A stretch of 64,000 bases of DNA from Saposhnikovia divaricata (Eukaryota; Streptophyta; Magnoliopsida; Apiales; Apiaceae), in NCBI GenBank assembly GCA_036435485.1, contig CM071596.1:62297001-62361000 (forward strand), written 5' to 3'. Positions within the stretch are counted from its first letter, which is position 1; each line of letters begins with the position of its first letter. The notes beneath the pieces are model-generated. The model was not told where the DNA came from and did no database searches. It worked only from the letters and a program-made list of their open reading frames with translations. The position numbers and the translations under genes were made by a program. This document shows, in pieces, positions 34,657-47,010 of this stretch.

Positions 34657-36241
34657 TGTTGACTCGTAAACACGCAAGTATACGTGATCACAAATAGCAA
34701 GTGATAAATAAGATTCGTTCCGCAGAGACTAGGTGTTATGCCAATTTTTAGTGCTTATGCAACGATGTATGGTTACTTCTTAATGCTTGAACAATTAACA
34801 ATTCGGGTTTTTGTTTAACTATTTTAATTAACTAAGTGCAAGTAAATTACAAATAAGAGTTCTTAAATATGAGAAGGCATGGGGTTCCAACTTCATCAAC
34901 TTCACTAAAGGTTGACATAATAAATCGACAAAGGTGATAACATGATAATTAATCAGATAACACGACAATAATACGAGCTACCTTTCAGTACACTCGTATC
35001 ATACCACTTAATATCCACAAAAGATAGAAATCAAGAGGTCACCACATTACGTTCAAATCATATATGTCTATACAATCTAGAAACACAATTGGCTTAAGCA
35101 TAAGTTATCTTTTACAATTACATGAGGCAATACGAATTGGGTAAAAACATACTACTAATCATGAATAACAATTAATTCATGAACTCATGCTAATATGGCA
35201 TATCCTCAATCCTAGAATCCACTTTCGCAATCATCAAGGATTAATAAATAAGATGCTAGCTACACATCAATCAATTAAACCAAACCATATTAGATTATCA
35301 CAAGTAGATCACCCAAAATCAATTACATGTCAAACACAATAATATTGAAATTGAATCCATTGGAACCCCATGATAGTGATTAGTTCATGTTTGAACTTAG
35401 CACCATCATGGGTTCAATTGATAACATAATTCTAGAAAACAAATAATAATAGAAGAGAAAGAGGGTTAGAAATAAATCCCCAATAGTGAGAAAGAGTACA
35501 AACGATCCAAAGATTAGTCCGCCTTGCTTGTCACTAGCTTGGAGATCTTCTCTTGTTAATTGTTTCTAAGAAATAGATGAAAAATGTTGATAGATGCTAA
35601 AAGAAGCTGCTCACTAATGATAGATGATAGATCGGTGTTTTTAGGTCTCTGCAAATACATATATAGATGCCCTAAAAATAGGCCCAAACATTTGACCCGG
35701 CTGAAATAGGATTTTGAAAACCCACTCGGGCGCTCTTGCGCCATGCAGAGCGCTGCTGCGCTTGCTATTCCCTGGAAAACGCCCTCTGGAGCGCTGTTGC
35801 CCTTGCTGAAGCGCTGTAGCCCCTGTTGGAGCGCTGTATCTCTTGTTTCCAGCGCAAGAGCGCCTGAAAACAGCGCTGTAGCGCCTGGAGTCGTGCAGGA
35901 GCGCCTGGTTCCCCCTGTCCAGAATTGTAGAGCTTCCTCTCCTCTTCGCGTGGACAGTTTACGGGCCTCAAACGGACTTCTAGAACTCAAGATATGGCCA
36001 AAACATTGATGAATGCGCATTGAGCTCAAATTCCCGAGTTCTCTTGCCCTGGACTTCCTGTAACTTCTACTTTAAGCTCACAGAATACCACCAATACTTC
36101 ACCAACACCACCAATGCTGCCCGACTATGCAATCTACACAAATTAGATGAAAACACATCAAACTAACACGAAACTTGAGAACTCGCAATCGTTTTAAGTA
36201 CGAATGGAATGCCAAATAGTGGATATAAAATCCACTTATCA
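34657..36241 (-). repeat. 5' LTR of element A1
   Basis: 1585 bp, apparently identical to 29947-31531, including the GC-rich block at about 35728-35950. Confidence 0.92.
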
Positions 36242-36269
36242 AAGCTTGGAGCTTATCTAGCCAGGGATC

Positions 36270-36392
36270 TCATGGATCCTCAGCAGCAGCAGTCTCCTCC
36301 TTTTCCGGCACCCCTGCTTTGGGCATCTCTTTGTCCTTCCTTGAGATGGGGCTCTCGGAAGTAGAAATCTCTGAAGCTTTCCTCTTACTCAT
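36270..36392 (-). pseudogene. Proximal part of a small accessory ORF of element C
   Basis: Minus strand, ATG at 36392-36390. It encodes 40 residues, basic at first (MSKRKASEIS), then acidic, and stops at TGA 36270-36272. The frame continues beyond that stop to the A1 insertion site and on through 29941-29847, so before A1 arrived it was an 81-codon frame with one internal stop. A TATA-like GCTATAAATA lies at 36447-36456, about 55 bases upstream. I know no family for it. It sits after pol and before the long accessory ORF, in the same direction. The composition suggests a small charged, largely helical protein. Confidence 0.5.
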
Positions 36393-36775
36393 GACTCTAG
36401 TGCCTCTTAAGTGTGTAATGAGAAAATAGGGGTTTGGCCTCGGTCTTATTTATAGCACACTAGGAGACGCTACAGTTTCCTACACGCTTCCTTTTAATAA
36501 AGTATTTAACTTTAAATAAAAAGACTGACAATTACCCCGGGTCATTTCAAATGACACGATTAATTATCACTGGCACGCGTGTGATTTAAGTTAATGTCAC
36601 GTGACTACTCATTACATAAGTTAAAATACGAATGTAATTACAATTTAGCATAGTCATAGCAGACGTGCTGTTAATAACAAGTAGCACATAAGACAGTAAC
36701 TTCTCATGACAGCAACATTGAAGGCTACTGTCACGAGCTGTAATTTAACACCTTGAAAATGTAAGAACTAGTAAG

Positions 36776-38820
36776 TTAACATACCAGATTTAGCATTCCC
36801 AATTCACTTACCAACCTGTTGAAGGTTGCTTCATCCAATGGCTTGGTGAAAATGTCTGCAAGTTGCTTTTCTGTAGGAATGTAGAACAGCTTCACAGTTC
36901 CTTTTTCAACATGTTCCCTCATGAAATGATGCCTTATATCAATGTGCTTTGTCCTGGAATGTTGAACTGGATTGTCTGAGATGGCTATGGCACTGGTGTT
37001 ATCATAGTAGATGGGAATGTTTGATAACTCTAATCCATAATCCAAAAGCTGATTCCTCATCCAAAGAATTTGAGCACAGCAACTTCCAGCTGCAATGTAT
37101 TCAGCTTCTGCAGTTGAGGTAGATACAGAGTGCTGCTTCTTGCTAAACTATGACACTAATCTTCCACCAAGAAATTAACAGCTTCCTGTTTTGCTTTTTC
37201 TGTCAATCTTGCATCCAGCATAGTCTGAATCGGAATATCCAACTAGATCAAATCCATCGTCTTTTGGATACCAAAGGCCTAAATTTGGAGTGCCTTTCAA
37301 GTATCTAAAGGTTCTGTTAATGGCAATCAAGTGTGACTCTTTTGGATCAACTTGAAATCTTGCACAGAGACATGTAGCAAACATTATGTCTGGTCTGCTA
37401 GCAGTTAGATATAGCAGTGATCCAACCATGCCTCTATAAGTACTAGAGTCCACTTTCTTTCCTTTAGGATCTAGATCCAGTTTGGTTGTAGTAGAGATAA
37501 GTGTCTTGGCAGGTTATGCATCTTCCAAGTTGAGCTTCTTGAGAAGTTCCTTGACGTATTTTGCTTGACAAATGAAAATGCCATCACACTTTTGGTAAAT
37601 CTGCAGACCAAGAAAGAATGATAGTTCTCCCATCATACTCATCTCATATTTGTTCCTCATAAGAGATGAAAATTTCTCACACAACTTTTCATTTGTAGAA
37701 CCAAAGATTATGTCATCAACATAGATTTATACCAGAATGATGTCCTTGCCATGATGTTTGTAGAATAGTGTTTTATCCACAACACCTCTTATAAATTGAT
37801 TTTCCAACAGAAAGGTAGAGAGTGTATCATACCAAGCTCTAGGGGCTTGCTTCAAACCATAAAGTGCCTTGAACAGCTTGTAGACAAAGTCATACAAATC
37901 AGAATCTTCAAATCCAGGTGGTTGTTCAACATACACTTCCTCATCTAGCTCTCATTAAGAAAGACACTTTTGACATCCATTTGAAATACCTTGAAGTTGC
38001 AGTGTGCAGCATAGGCTAGAAATATTCTGATAGCTTCAAGTCTGGCAACGAGTGCAAATGTTTCATCATAATCTATTACCTCCTGTTGACAATATCCTTT
38101 GGCCACTAGCCTTGCTTTGTTCCCTGTCACATTTCCACTTTCATCCTTGTTTTTGAAGACCCATTTTGTGTCAACAACTGATTTCCCTTTAGGTCTTGGT
38201 ACTAGTTTCCACACATTGTTTCTTTCAAATTGGTTGAGCTCCTCTTGTATAGCTATCACCCAATCAGAATCCAACAATGTTTCATCAATTGTCTTTGGCT
38301 CAATTTGTGATAGAAAACAAGAGAGCATGCTGTCAGGAAAGACATTTCTTCTAGTCCTTACTCCGGTGGAAGGATTTCTAATGATTAAATCAGAGGTGTG
38401 ATCATTGTTCCATTTAGTGGATCTGGGCAAGCTTCTATTCTGTTCTGCTTGATCAGTTCCTTCTTGAGGAATTGATTCTTCCACATTGTTGTCTTCTCCA
38501 TGTTCTTCAAGATCTCTAGAGTCACCATCAGCTTCATGATTAGATGTAATTATTTGTGACTGAGCTGGAGCTTGATTAACGTTATTTGTGTTGATAACAT
38601 CTCCTCCAAACTCAAGAGTTTGAGTACAAGATGGTTCTTCAGTAATAGTCTCTTCTTCTTCCAAGTATCCTTGATTCTCAAATCTCAGAGGTTGCATCTG
38701 ACCATCTTCTTGCAGTCCAGGAAACTTGGTTTCATCAAATGTGACATTCACACTTTTTTCAATGACTTTGTGTTCTATGACATAGACTCTATAGGCAGTC
38801 CTTTCTAATCCATATCCCAT
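36776..38820 (-). pseudogene. Reverse transcriptase and RNase H of element C
   Basis: Copia-type. 38820-37945 covers the end of integrase and the start of RT (WVFKNKDESGNVTGNKARLV, QMDVKSVFL). A frameshift follows, then 37936-37727 (EQPPGFED, ALYGLKQAPRAWY). A TAA stands directly before the active site YVDD. 37453-37175 holds GMVGSLLYLTASRPDIM and 37060-36776 the RNase H end (YYDNTSAIAIS, KHIDIRHHFMRE, KQLADIFTKPLD). At least four in-frame stops and one frameshift. Several stops are explained by one C-to-T change from the expected codon. Confidence 0.9.
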
Positions 38821-38853
38821 GAAAATGCCTTCATGTACTTTAGCATCAAACTT

Positions 38854-40013
38854 TCATTTTCTTTCATGGTTGTCTATCATTATGAAACACTTGCTTCCAA
38901 ATACATGAAAGTATTTGACAGTGGGTTTCTTTCCAGTCAACAGATAGTAAGGAACGTTCCCATGAGTCTTGTTGATTAAGGTTCTGTTCTGTATGTAACA
39001 AGCTGTGTTGATAGCTTCTACCCAGAAGTATGTTGGTAATTTTGCATCATTCAATATAGTTCTTGCAGCTTCAATGAGAGTTCTGTTTTTCCTTTCTACT
39101 ACACCATTTTGCTGTGGTGTCCTAGCAGCAGAGAATTGTTAAACAATTCCTTCATCTTTGCAGAACTTTCCAAGAGTAGCATTTCTGAACTCAGTTCCAT
39201 TATCACTCCTTAGAATTTGAACTTTTGCATTAGGAGTTCTATCAAGAACCCTGATGTGATCAATGATATCTTGAGCAGCTTCATCCTTTGATTCTAGGAA
39301 CTTTACCCGGGTGTACCTAGAATAGTCATCTACCATGACTAAGGCATATCTCTTTCTTGCTAATGATTGCACATTAACTGGTCCAAAGAGATCCATATGA
39401 ATCAATTTGAGTGATTCAGTGTTGGTGTTTGGCTGCTTTGACTTGTGTACAGATCTTCTCAATTTTCCCATTTGACAGTCCTCACACAATCCTTCTTGAC
39501 AGAATTCTTGTTGAGGTAGTCCTCTCACCAGCTCCTTCTTCATTAGATTATTCATGGTCTTGAAGTTGAGGTGGGCTTCTTGTGCCAAAGCATACTATCA
39601 CCAACTGTTGCCTTACTGTAGAAACAGTAAACCTTGTCTTTCTTAGCAGAGTTTAAGTCTGCCACGAACAAGCTTCCTTTTCTTACTCCTTTCAGAGAAA
39701 GGCTTCCATCCTTCTTGTGATAGATATTGCAGACCATCATGTCAAAATCAACCTTGAATCCTCTGTCATTGAATTGGCTGACACTGAGTAGGTTGTGCTT
39801 CAATCCATTTACAAGAGCAATATTTTCAATGACAACATTTCCAATTTTCAAACAGCCATATCCCACAGTGTAACCTTTGCTGTTGTCTCCAAAAGTTATG
39901 ATTGGGCCAGCTTTCTCAACATAGTGTGATAGTAGGGCTTTATCACCTGTCATGTGTTTAGAACATCCACTATCGATGATCCACATGACTTGTTTCTTTT
40001 TCTTGCACTTCAA
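38854..40013 (-). pseudogene. Protease and integrase of element C
   Basis: The protease part (40013-39552) contains the active-site motif IDSGCSKHMTG and HNLLSVSQ. After a frameshift near 39590 the integrase part reads LCEDCQMGK, MDLFGPV, MVDDYSRYTRVKFL and LRSDNGTEF, then a TAA at 39139-39141 and the distal part 39054-38854 (AINTACYIQNRTL). Order protease, integrase, RT is that of Copia. Inactive because of stops and the frameshift. Confidence 0.9.
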
Positions 40014-40025
40014 AATAGATGATAT

Positions 40026-42671
40026 TTAATTTGCATCTGGTACCCAATCCTTGTTGGGTCCTGCAGTTACAGCATCACATTTTATATCATCGTTTATCAC
40101 ATTCGAATCAACACTTGAATAATCCTGTTTGACTTCTTTTGCTACCCACTCAGTTTTAGAATAAGACTTGGTCTTTTTCTCAGTGGAAGCTACCTTTTTA
40201 CCATCATTGACAGGCTCATAAGTCTCAACAGTTTGCATATAGGAGCATGGTTCAGTAGATAGAATAGGCAGATTAAAACATGTACTCATGGCAGTGATTT
40301 TGCATGGCATGCAGTCAATGTTACTACAAACATTCATAGTTCTTTGCATAATGGGGGTTCTGTGTAAGTTACCTTGAACTTTGGTTACATTAACCTCGTT
40401 ATCTTTTAGTTTCTTACAAACCTGTGTTAAGTGTTGAGAGGATCCACAATTATTGCAAAGCTTCCTAGGGGCATTCTTGACATAAGCATAGCCATTTTTC
40501 TTATCTATTCCTAACTTGCCATTCCTATTCCTAGGCTTGTAGGCATTTGTGTTGACAGTATGTCCTGAAGTTGCTGTCGAGTTACCCTTGACAGTACCTT
40601 TCATGCCTGCTGTCTTGACAGTAGGTTTGGAAGTTGCTGTCCTAGGTACTCTCTTGATAGTATCTTTGAAAGTTTCTGTCTTATCCTTGTTGACAGCTTC
40701 TTTAGAACATTCCTTCTGATTGTTTGGTAAAGTTTCTGTTATGGGGATTTTGATAGTTCCTTTCCTTTTAGTAGATGTGCTGTCAATACACTCATCTTCA
40801 TCACGAAGCTCTTGTTTGATGAGCAAGGAATTCTCATCAAAATAAGCTTGAACAGTTTTGAAAATGGGTTTACAAACTCTCTTGAGAATATGAGGTTTGA
40901 CAGCATCACCATCTGAATAATCATCAATCACAGTTGCCTTACCAAGCCTCCTACCATAATCGAAACCTATTCCAACTTTTTGGTTCTCAGTGTGATTCTC
41001 ATGATATTCCTGAACTAACTTAGAAGAATTTCTAAATGCCTGAAGCTTAAATTCATTTTCAACAATTTGATTTCTTAGGAATTCTTCTATCTCCTTAGCA
41101 CAGAAAATATCATTTTTTAGTCGATCATTTTCTTAAGCTAGTGAATTTAATGGACTGGTTTTAAGCAAAAGCATTTCATTCTCAGATTTGAGTGTTTCAT
41201 TCGGTTCAGTTAACTTAACAATTTCTTCATTAGCAGCAGATAAAATAACATGAATGTTAAACATCTCAGCACTTAATTCTTCAATAGTTTGCTTATACTC
41301 AGTTTTAGACATATCAAGTAAAATGAGAGATGGTACCTGATTTGAGGAGCTTGATGCTTCATCATCAGATCTAGCCATGAGAGCTAGATTTAAATATTCT
41401 TCTTCTTCCTCATCATCAGAGTCATCCCAGCATTTTCCTTCAGCCACATAGACTCTTCCTTGATTTCTTTTAAATTGACTTCCAGACCCTTTCTCCATTC
41501 TTTGATTCTGTTTTGGCCTTCTGCACTCTGTGGTAAAATAACCTAGCTCATTACAGTTGTAGCATCTGAACTTTAATCTATCCATCATTCCTGTCTTGTA
41601 TCCTCCTCTTGTGGCACCACTAGCAGCTCTTGAAGAGTTTCCCTTGTTGAACTTATATGTCTGACCCTGTGGCTTATATGGCTTATCTCTTCTGAACTTT
41701 ATATTTTTAAACCTTTTAGCCATATATGCCATGGTTGGATTATCCATGCTTTCAATCTCTTCTAATGAATAGAAGTCTTCATCTTCAACATCTTTGAGCT
41801 GTAAAACTACTTTCTCCTCATCATCCAACACCTCCTCAATCTTCAGAGATGGTACTGGTGTTGGTGGTGAACTTTGTGAGGGTTAACTTGGTAGAGAAAC
41901 AAGTGGCTCTTGAGCTACAAGGGCACCAGACATGTTTGCCATCTTTCCTTTGGCTCCAGTTTGAATAGCTCTCTTCTGAAAGAGTTCAAGTTCATATGAC
42001 TTAAGTATACCGTAGAGGGTCTCAAGAAAAACATCATTCAAGTTTCTCCGTTCCCTTATGGTAGTGATTTTGTGCTAAAGGTGCTCAGGAAGAGTAAGCA
42101 GAAACTTGACATTAATTTCCTTTTTGTCATAGAACTTTCCATGAATTTGTAACTCAGCTTTTAGCTTACTGAATCTTTCAAACATGTGGGTGAGCTCTTC
42201 ACCAGGCTTGGCCATAAAAGCTTCATATTGTGATACAAGAATTTGTCTTTGGTTTTCTCTGACCTCTTCACTTCCTTCACACAGCAACTCTATCTTGCTC
42301 CACATCTCTTTAGCAAATGAGCATCCCATAACATTTCCACACATGGCCTTGTCCAGTGTGAGAGAATCAAGCAAGATGAGTTGTAAGTAGTCATCCAAGG
42401 CTACCTTTTCTTTCTCAGATTCTGTGTATTCTGAGGGTCTCTTAGCAACCCAGTGAGCTAGAATTACTTCACCATTCACAGTGGCAGCAGCTACTTCTAT
42501 CTTCGGAATGAAGGGGCCATTATCGAGAATACCCAAATACAGTGGATGTGCACCTTTGATAAATAACAAAAATTTTCTTTTCCAAAAATTGTAGTTTTCT
42601 TTATCAAATAATGGAATCTTGGTACCACTTGACTTCTGTATACTCGTCATGATCTCATATTTGTATGTCAA
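40026..42671 (-). pseudogene. Gag of element C
   Basis: One frame broken by stops into 42671-42075 (capsid, UBN2-like, with NYNFWKRKFLLFIKG and EMWSKIELLCEG), 41831-41133 and 40931-40026. The first zinc knuckle, CYNCNELGYFTTEC, has Tyr where His is expected. The second, CNNCGSSQHLTQVC near 40450, is complete. The C-terminal part is Thr/Lys-rich and repeats short TVK/TAT units coded by ACTGTCAAG-like codons. The first stop at 42075-42077 is TAG where CAG is likely. Confidence 0.85.
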
Positions 42672-42677
42672 TCTGTT

Positions 42678-42690
42678 GCTCTAATACCAG
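42678..42690 (-). other. Primer-binding site of element C
   Basis: CTGGTATTAGAGC on the minus strand, one base from the LTR; a variant of the Met-tRNA site TGGTATCAGAGC. Confidence 0.7.
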
Positions 42691-42691
42691 T

Positions 42692-42955
42692 TGTTGGTCC
42701 CGGAGTATATTGCAGAAGGAGGGGGTTGAATGCAATATAGATAATTCCAAATCTTTACCTCAACAACAATGATAAAGATTGTAAACTATCTATACAAGAA
42801 ATGCAAACACAAGTGGTAACTCAAGATGTTCTCACAAAATAAATGTTTTATTTATTTTGCGAAGTGTTGCTACAACCTCGAGAAAAAATATTTTCTCAAG
42901 CTTCGACTTCTTGAATCGATTATAGAAAGAATGAGATATGTTTATCTATAAAGAC
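42692..42955 (-). repeat. 5' LTR of element C, primer-side part
   Basis: 264 bp, matching the start of the 3' LTR at 22544. It is interrupted by element G at 42956 and continues at 59846-60602. Confidence 0.9.
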
Positions 42956-43744
42956 TGTTGTGCCCAAAATCTCCATGGGCTAGATTTGGGTCCATTGGGC
43001 TTAAGGATCCAATCCGTATGATTAATATGGGTTATGATTGAGGTCCCTTAAGATAAATGGGGCCAAATAGCATGTGAAATGGATCTGGACAGGTTCAGGT
43101 TCCCGAAGAGACAGGTTCCCGAAAGACAGCTTCCTGCAGACAGCTTCCCGAGAGACAGGTTCCTGCAGACAGGTTCCTGAGAGAGAGCTTCCTGTACGAG
43201 AACTGATTTATTCCAGCAGAATTCTAGTATGATTAAGCCTCCTATTCTTTAGGAGCAAGTTATGAATGTCAACTCCTTATTGGAATGTATTCCTTGGGCG
43301 CAGATGATCCTTGAATACTTCTAATAAGACTAGAACTAGTAAGTATACTCCAAGTCGGACTAGAACTCGAGTTCTATTCGACTTAGGTCGCCTATTCGTG
43401 GTTGAATATGGAGAAAAGTAGTTCCCCACGAATTATGAACCTAGAATATTGCTGCCTAACCAGACTTCTAGTCTAAAAATAACTACGTGAACTTGATCCC
43501 TATATATACAAGGGTACGTAGGCACCTTGAGAACATGTTTTTACAAGCCTCGCAATACACCTACGAGATTCTTGAGAACACACGACACAAGCCTCAAAGG
43601 AACTCGCGAGATTCTTGTAAACGCTCTCGAGCTCAGTTCAACCCCCACAATCACAACCCAAACCTTTCACAGAACAGTTGATCGTTAGCCTATACAACTA
43701 TCCGTAAACCTCTCAAAAGTTGTTACAAAATCCACTCATCAACA
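42956..43744 (+). repeat. 5' LTR of element G
   Basis: TGTTGTGCCC...CATCAACA. It contains several short repeats of the type CAGGTTCCCGA/CAGCTTCCTG (about 43090-43200). A TATA-like CTATATATACAAGG lies near 43500. Confidence 0.9.
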
Positions 43745-43745
43745 T

Positions 43746-43761
43746 TGGCGCTGGAAGGAGG
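43746..43761 (+). other. Primer-binding site of element G
   Basis: TGGCGCTGGAAGGAGG starts one base after the LTR. It differs from the TGGCGCC type of T, A1 and A2. Confidence 0.65.
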
Positions 43762-43789
43762 GGAGAGTTATCATCTTAAGAGTGGAAAG

Positions 43790-45273
43790 ATGGCAGGCAG
43801 TTCAGATAGCGAAGCAACACAATCTGTAGAGAAGGAACCCCAAGGAGAAAGACTCACAACCCTCAAACATGCAACACAAAAGAAGAAGAAGAAGTCGAAG
43901 TTGGCATCAAGAAAGAAGGGTAAGAAAGCTAAGAGTTCTTCAAAAAAGTTGGACATTGACGAAGAAGAACGTGAAGAAAAGGCTGAGGAAGAGATCGAAG
44001 ACCCGAAGAAAGATGCTGAAGGTGAAGAAGATGGTGAACCCAAGGATGAACAGCCTTCTGTTAAGAAAACTCGATTACAGATCTTGGCAGGACTTAAGAG
44101 TAAGAAGACTACGAAATCAGGAGCATCTTCTCAGAAAAAGAAAAAAGCGAAGGAACCTTCCATCGAGATAATTAAAGATGATTCAAGTTCAGAAGAGACC
44201 ACGAACGATTCGAGCCTGGCAGATTCACAGGAAGTCGACGGCAAAGATAAGGAAGCAAAGGATGATAGAGCCGGTGATTTGAATACTGAAGACCTCAAGA
44301 AGATTCTGGTAAAACTCAAGGAAGAAAAGCAGTCAACGACAGATGCAATAACCTCATCTCCATTCACCAAGAAGGTTAGAAAATCCTCGTTACCTAAATC
44401 CTATCGTATGTCAAATGAGTTTAAATTTGATGGAACTATGGATCCTATGGAGTATCTGGGTCGTTTCAATACCGAGATGGAAGTTTATCAAGTTAAAGAG
44501 CCAACACGGTGTAGATTACTGGCTGCAACCCTTCATGGTTGAGCCCATCAATGGTTCAAGAGGTTACCATCAGATTCTATAGATTCTTGGGAGAATATGG
44601 GGAAGCTCTTCGTTACTCAATTTAGAGCTTCCGTGACTTTTGCACCCCAACCAATACCTTGGCCAACATCAAACAGAGAGCAAATGAAACCTTGACAGAG
44701 TACCTCAAACGTTTCAATGCAAAGGTTCCCAGAGTTAAGAAAGCTCCTGACGAGGTCATTATAAGCTTCCTGATTGCTGGAGTTAGAGCTGGTTCAGACT
44801 TATGGAAGGAGTTACAAGTACGTGAACCTAGTACACTAGCTGATTTCTACAAACAAGCTGAACTACATAAGTGTGTAGAAGAATCCTTGTTAAAGTTGAG
44901 AGAAATAGAAGATCTTGGAGATGAAGTTAGTCACAAAGGAAACAAGCGAGAGAGATCTCCAAGCCCGCAAGCATATGTTATTGGGGATCGAGCTCCCTCC
45001 AAAAGAAGTAAAGCAAAATTGAAGACAAAGTGCGATAGTTATACCTCTTTGGTTGCTCCAGTGGACCACATCTTCACGGTTTATGGGAAAGAAGGAATAT
45101 TTGTGAAGCCTGCACCTTTACCTATAGGAGCAAGGAAAGATCTGAAGAAATATTGTGACTTCCATGAGGATAATTGCCATGATACTTCCGAATGTAGAGC
45201 ACTAAAAGACCAAATTGAGGAATTGATTAAAGCCGGGAAGCTCGCGGAATGGATAGCTCGAGGTGACCAGTAG
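43790..45273 (+). pseudogene. Gag of element G
   Basis: Starts ATG at 43790. The N-terminal 180 residues are Lys/Glu-rich with KKKKKSKLASRKKGKKAK. The capsid-like part begins near MDPMEYLGRFNTEME. A TGA at 44540-44542 interrupts it, reading resumes with AHQWFKRLP, and a one-base shift near 44660 moves it to the frame ending at 45273. The end carries the knuckle-like CDFHEDNCHDTSEC and an IEELIKAGKLAEWI tail, typical of Tat-type gag. With one stop and one frameshift it cannot give full-length gag. Confidence 0.83.
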
Positions 45274-45485
45274 CTGAAAGTTTGAGAGTTTCCTTAAAGT
45301 AGAGTTAAGAGACCTTTATTTATATATGTATTTCCTTCTTAGAACTGGGGGGTAGTGCATGTATACCTCCCTAGAAAGCAAACCTATTTCTTTCGAGTAG
45401 TTTTCAACGAAATTATGAGTAGTTCTTTTCCTTGTATTACGTCATACATGAGCTTATATTTAGCTAATAAAACAAGGAACGTACC
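45274..45485 (+). other. Post-gag spacer of element G with an internal purine tract
   Basis: Contains AACTGGGGGGTAGT at 45343-45356, almost the same as the true purine tract before the 3' LTR. It ends in GTACC, the duplication made by A2. Confidence 0.7.
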
Positions 45486-46759
45486 TGTTAGTAGTATTTT
45501 TGTTGTTTGTTCGCAGGGAAGGACTGAATGTAATATCAAGTTCAAGTATTTTATCTCTCACAATTTAGAAGTGTAGAAGAATGTTTGGTTTGTTTATAAA
45601 CTAATTAAACTAATTATCAATTGAGAATAAAATATATGAGGAAAATAATCCAAGAACTGGGGTTCTTCACTTGGTTTCAATGCACATTCAATATCTATGT
45701 GACATCTACGTTCTTACTCTGCTGAAACAATTCTTCTATGGTTATAATGTTCTCTTCCAAGATACAATATAGTGTCTACAACTACACCTTTATTGTCACT
45801 TCCGTGATACAATCAAAGTACAATCATAAACTATTACGCACCAAGAATTATAAGTCTCACAACTCTCCTATTAATCTTCCAATCAAATATTCGAGTTATG
45901 TCTGTTAAATCCTGTACTAAAATTGCAACTCCTCTTCCAAGTTATTACAATCCCTAAAATCCAATCAAAGGTTCATGACTCCCCTAATTGTATTAAGCCC
46001 TCAACAACAGATCAGCAAAGCAAGAAAATCACAGATAATTAAACATACATAAATACCAAGGAATACTACCCAATTCTCATATTAGAGAATTAGTTACACA
46101 TGATTAAATTAACAAAACTAGAATTAATAGAAGAAATCATAATTAGAAGAATATAGAAAAGAAACCTTTTAACTTCAATCTTCAAAGAAAATAATGGTTC
46201 TCCAGAAAAAAATCCTAAAAGCTGCGTACAAATTGTATTTCTCTAACAATGAACCCCGTTTTTCCCATCCCTAGATGTGTTTATATAGATACTCCTAATC
46301 TTGCCCAACAAGCAATTACCTTCTATTACAATTAGAATTTAAAGAAGGTACCAAAACTGCCCAGAATACAATTAGAATTAGAAAACAGGCAAAAAAGTAA
46401 ATTCATGGCCTTTTTTTATAAGAAAACGTGCGCGACTTTAATCATCACATTCCTTGCACGTGATTTCTATCCCATGTTGTATAAAATCTCTCAAGCTTCG
46501 CGTGGGCAGTAAGATCGCTGAAAACGGACTTCTAGAACTCCAGATATGGCCAAAACAGTATAAGCTGCGCAGCCTTCCCGGAAAATCCGAATTTTAATCA
46601 ATTAATTCTCCAAGAACGATAGAAGCATCCACTTTAATCAACATTCTCATAAATCTGCACAACTAAGCAAATAACATCAAAACTACAACAACTTGAGTCC
46701 AAAACAATCAATTTAAGCCGAACGAAGGCATTCCCAGTGGATATAAAATCCACTTATCA
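45486..46759 (-). repeat. 3' LTR of element A2
   Basis: 1274 bp, TGATAAGTGG...CTACTAACA on the minus strand. The outer end matches the A1 LTR end (TGATAAGTGGATTTTATATC), so A1 and A2 belong to related families. Confidence 0.92.
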
Positions 46760-47010
46760 AACCCCCAAACTTAAACTGATGCTTGTCCTCAAGCATAAAC
46801 AATTACAACTAACTAACTAGTACCACTTCCGTAGGTGATCACGGTTGCATTTGGCATATGCAACAAGCCCTTTAAACCCCTAGGCAGCCCTAGTGGACGA
46901 GTAAGGTCTCGTGAGGGCCTATAGCGAATGTACCCACAAAATCCATTTAACCTAATGCAATGCAATGCATGAATGCAACTAAAATGAGATATGCAACGAT
47001 CCCCTTCAAA
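46760..47010 (-). other. 3' untranslated region of A2
   Basis: Begins with the purine tract (46760-46773 on the minus strand). It shares CTTGAGGACAAGC (minus strand) with the same place in A1. No gene. Confidence 0.7.

Larger units (their letters stand above)
29947..36241 (-). mobile_element. A1: non-autonomous Athila-like Gypsy element
   Basis: 6.3 kb, duplication AAGCT (29942-29946 and 36242-36246). The two LTRs are both 1585 bp and look identical. The primer site is typical for Athila and the purine tract is TAAGTTTGGGGGTT next to the 3' LTR. Only one ORF (33025-34554) is left, containing remnants of gag and protease. Reverse transcriptase and integrase are absent. Post-coding sequence near 32985-33030 (GTGGGAGGCGACCCATG on the minus strand) matches the corresponding place in element A2, confirming kinship. 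Confidence 0.9.

Noticed and set aside
43487..43681. 64-codon ORF with an identical copy at 59584-59778
   Set aside because: Part of the G LTR pair, no domain.
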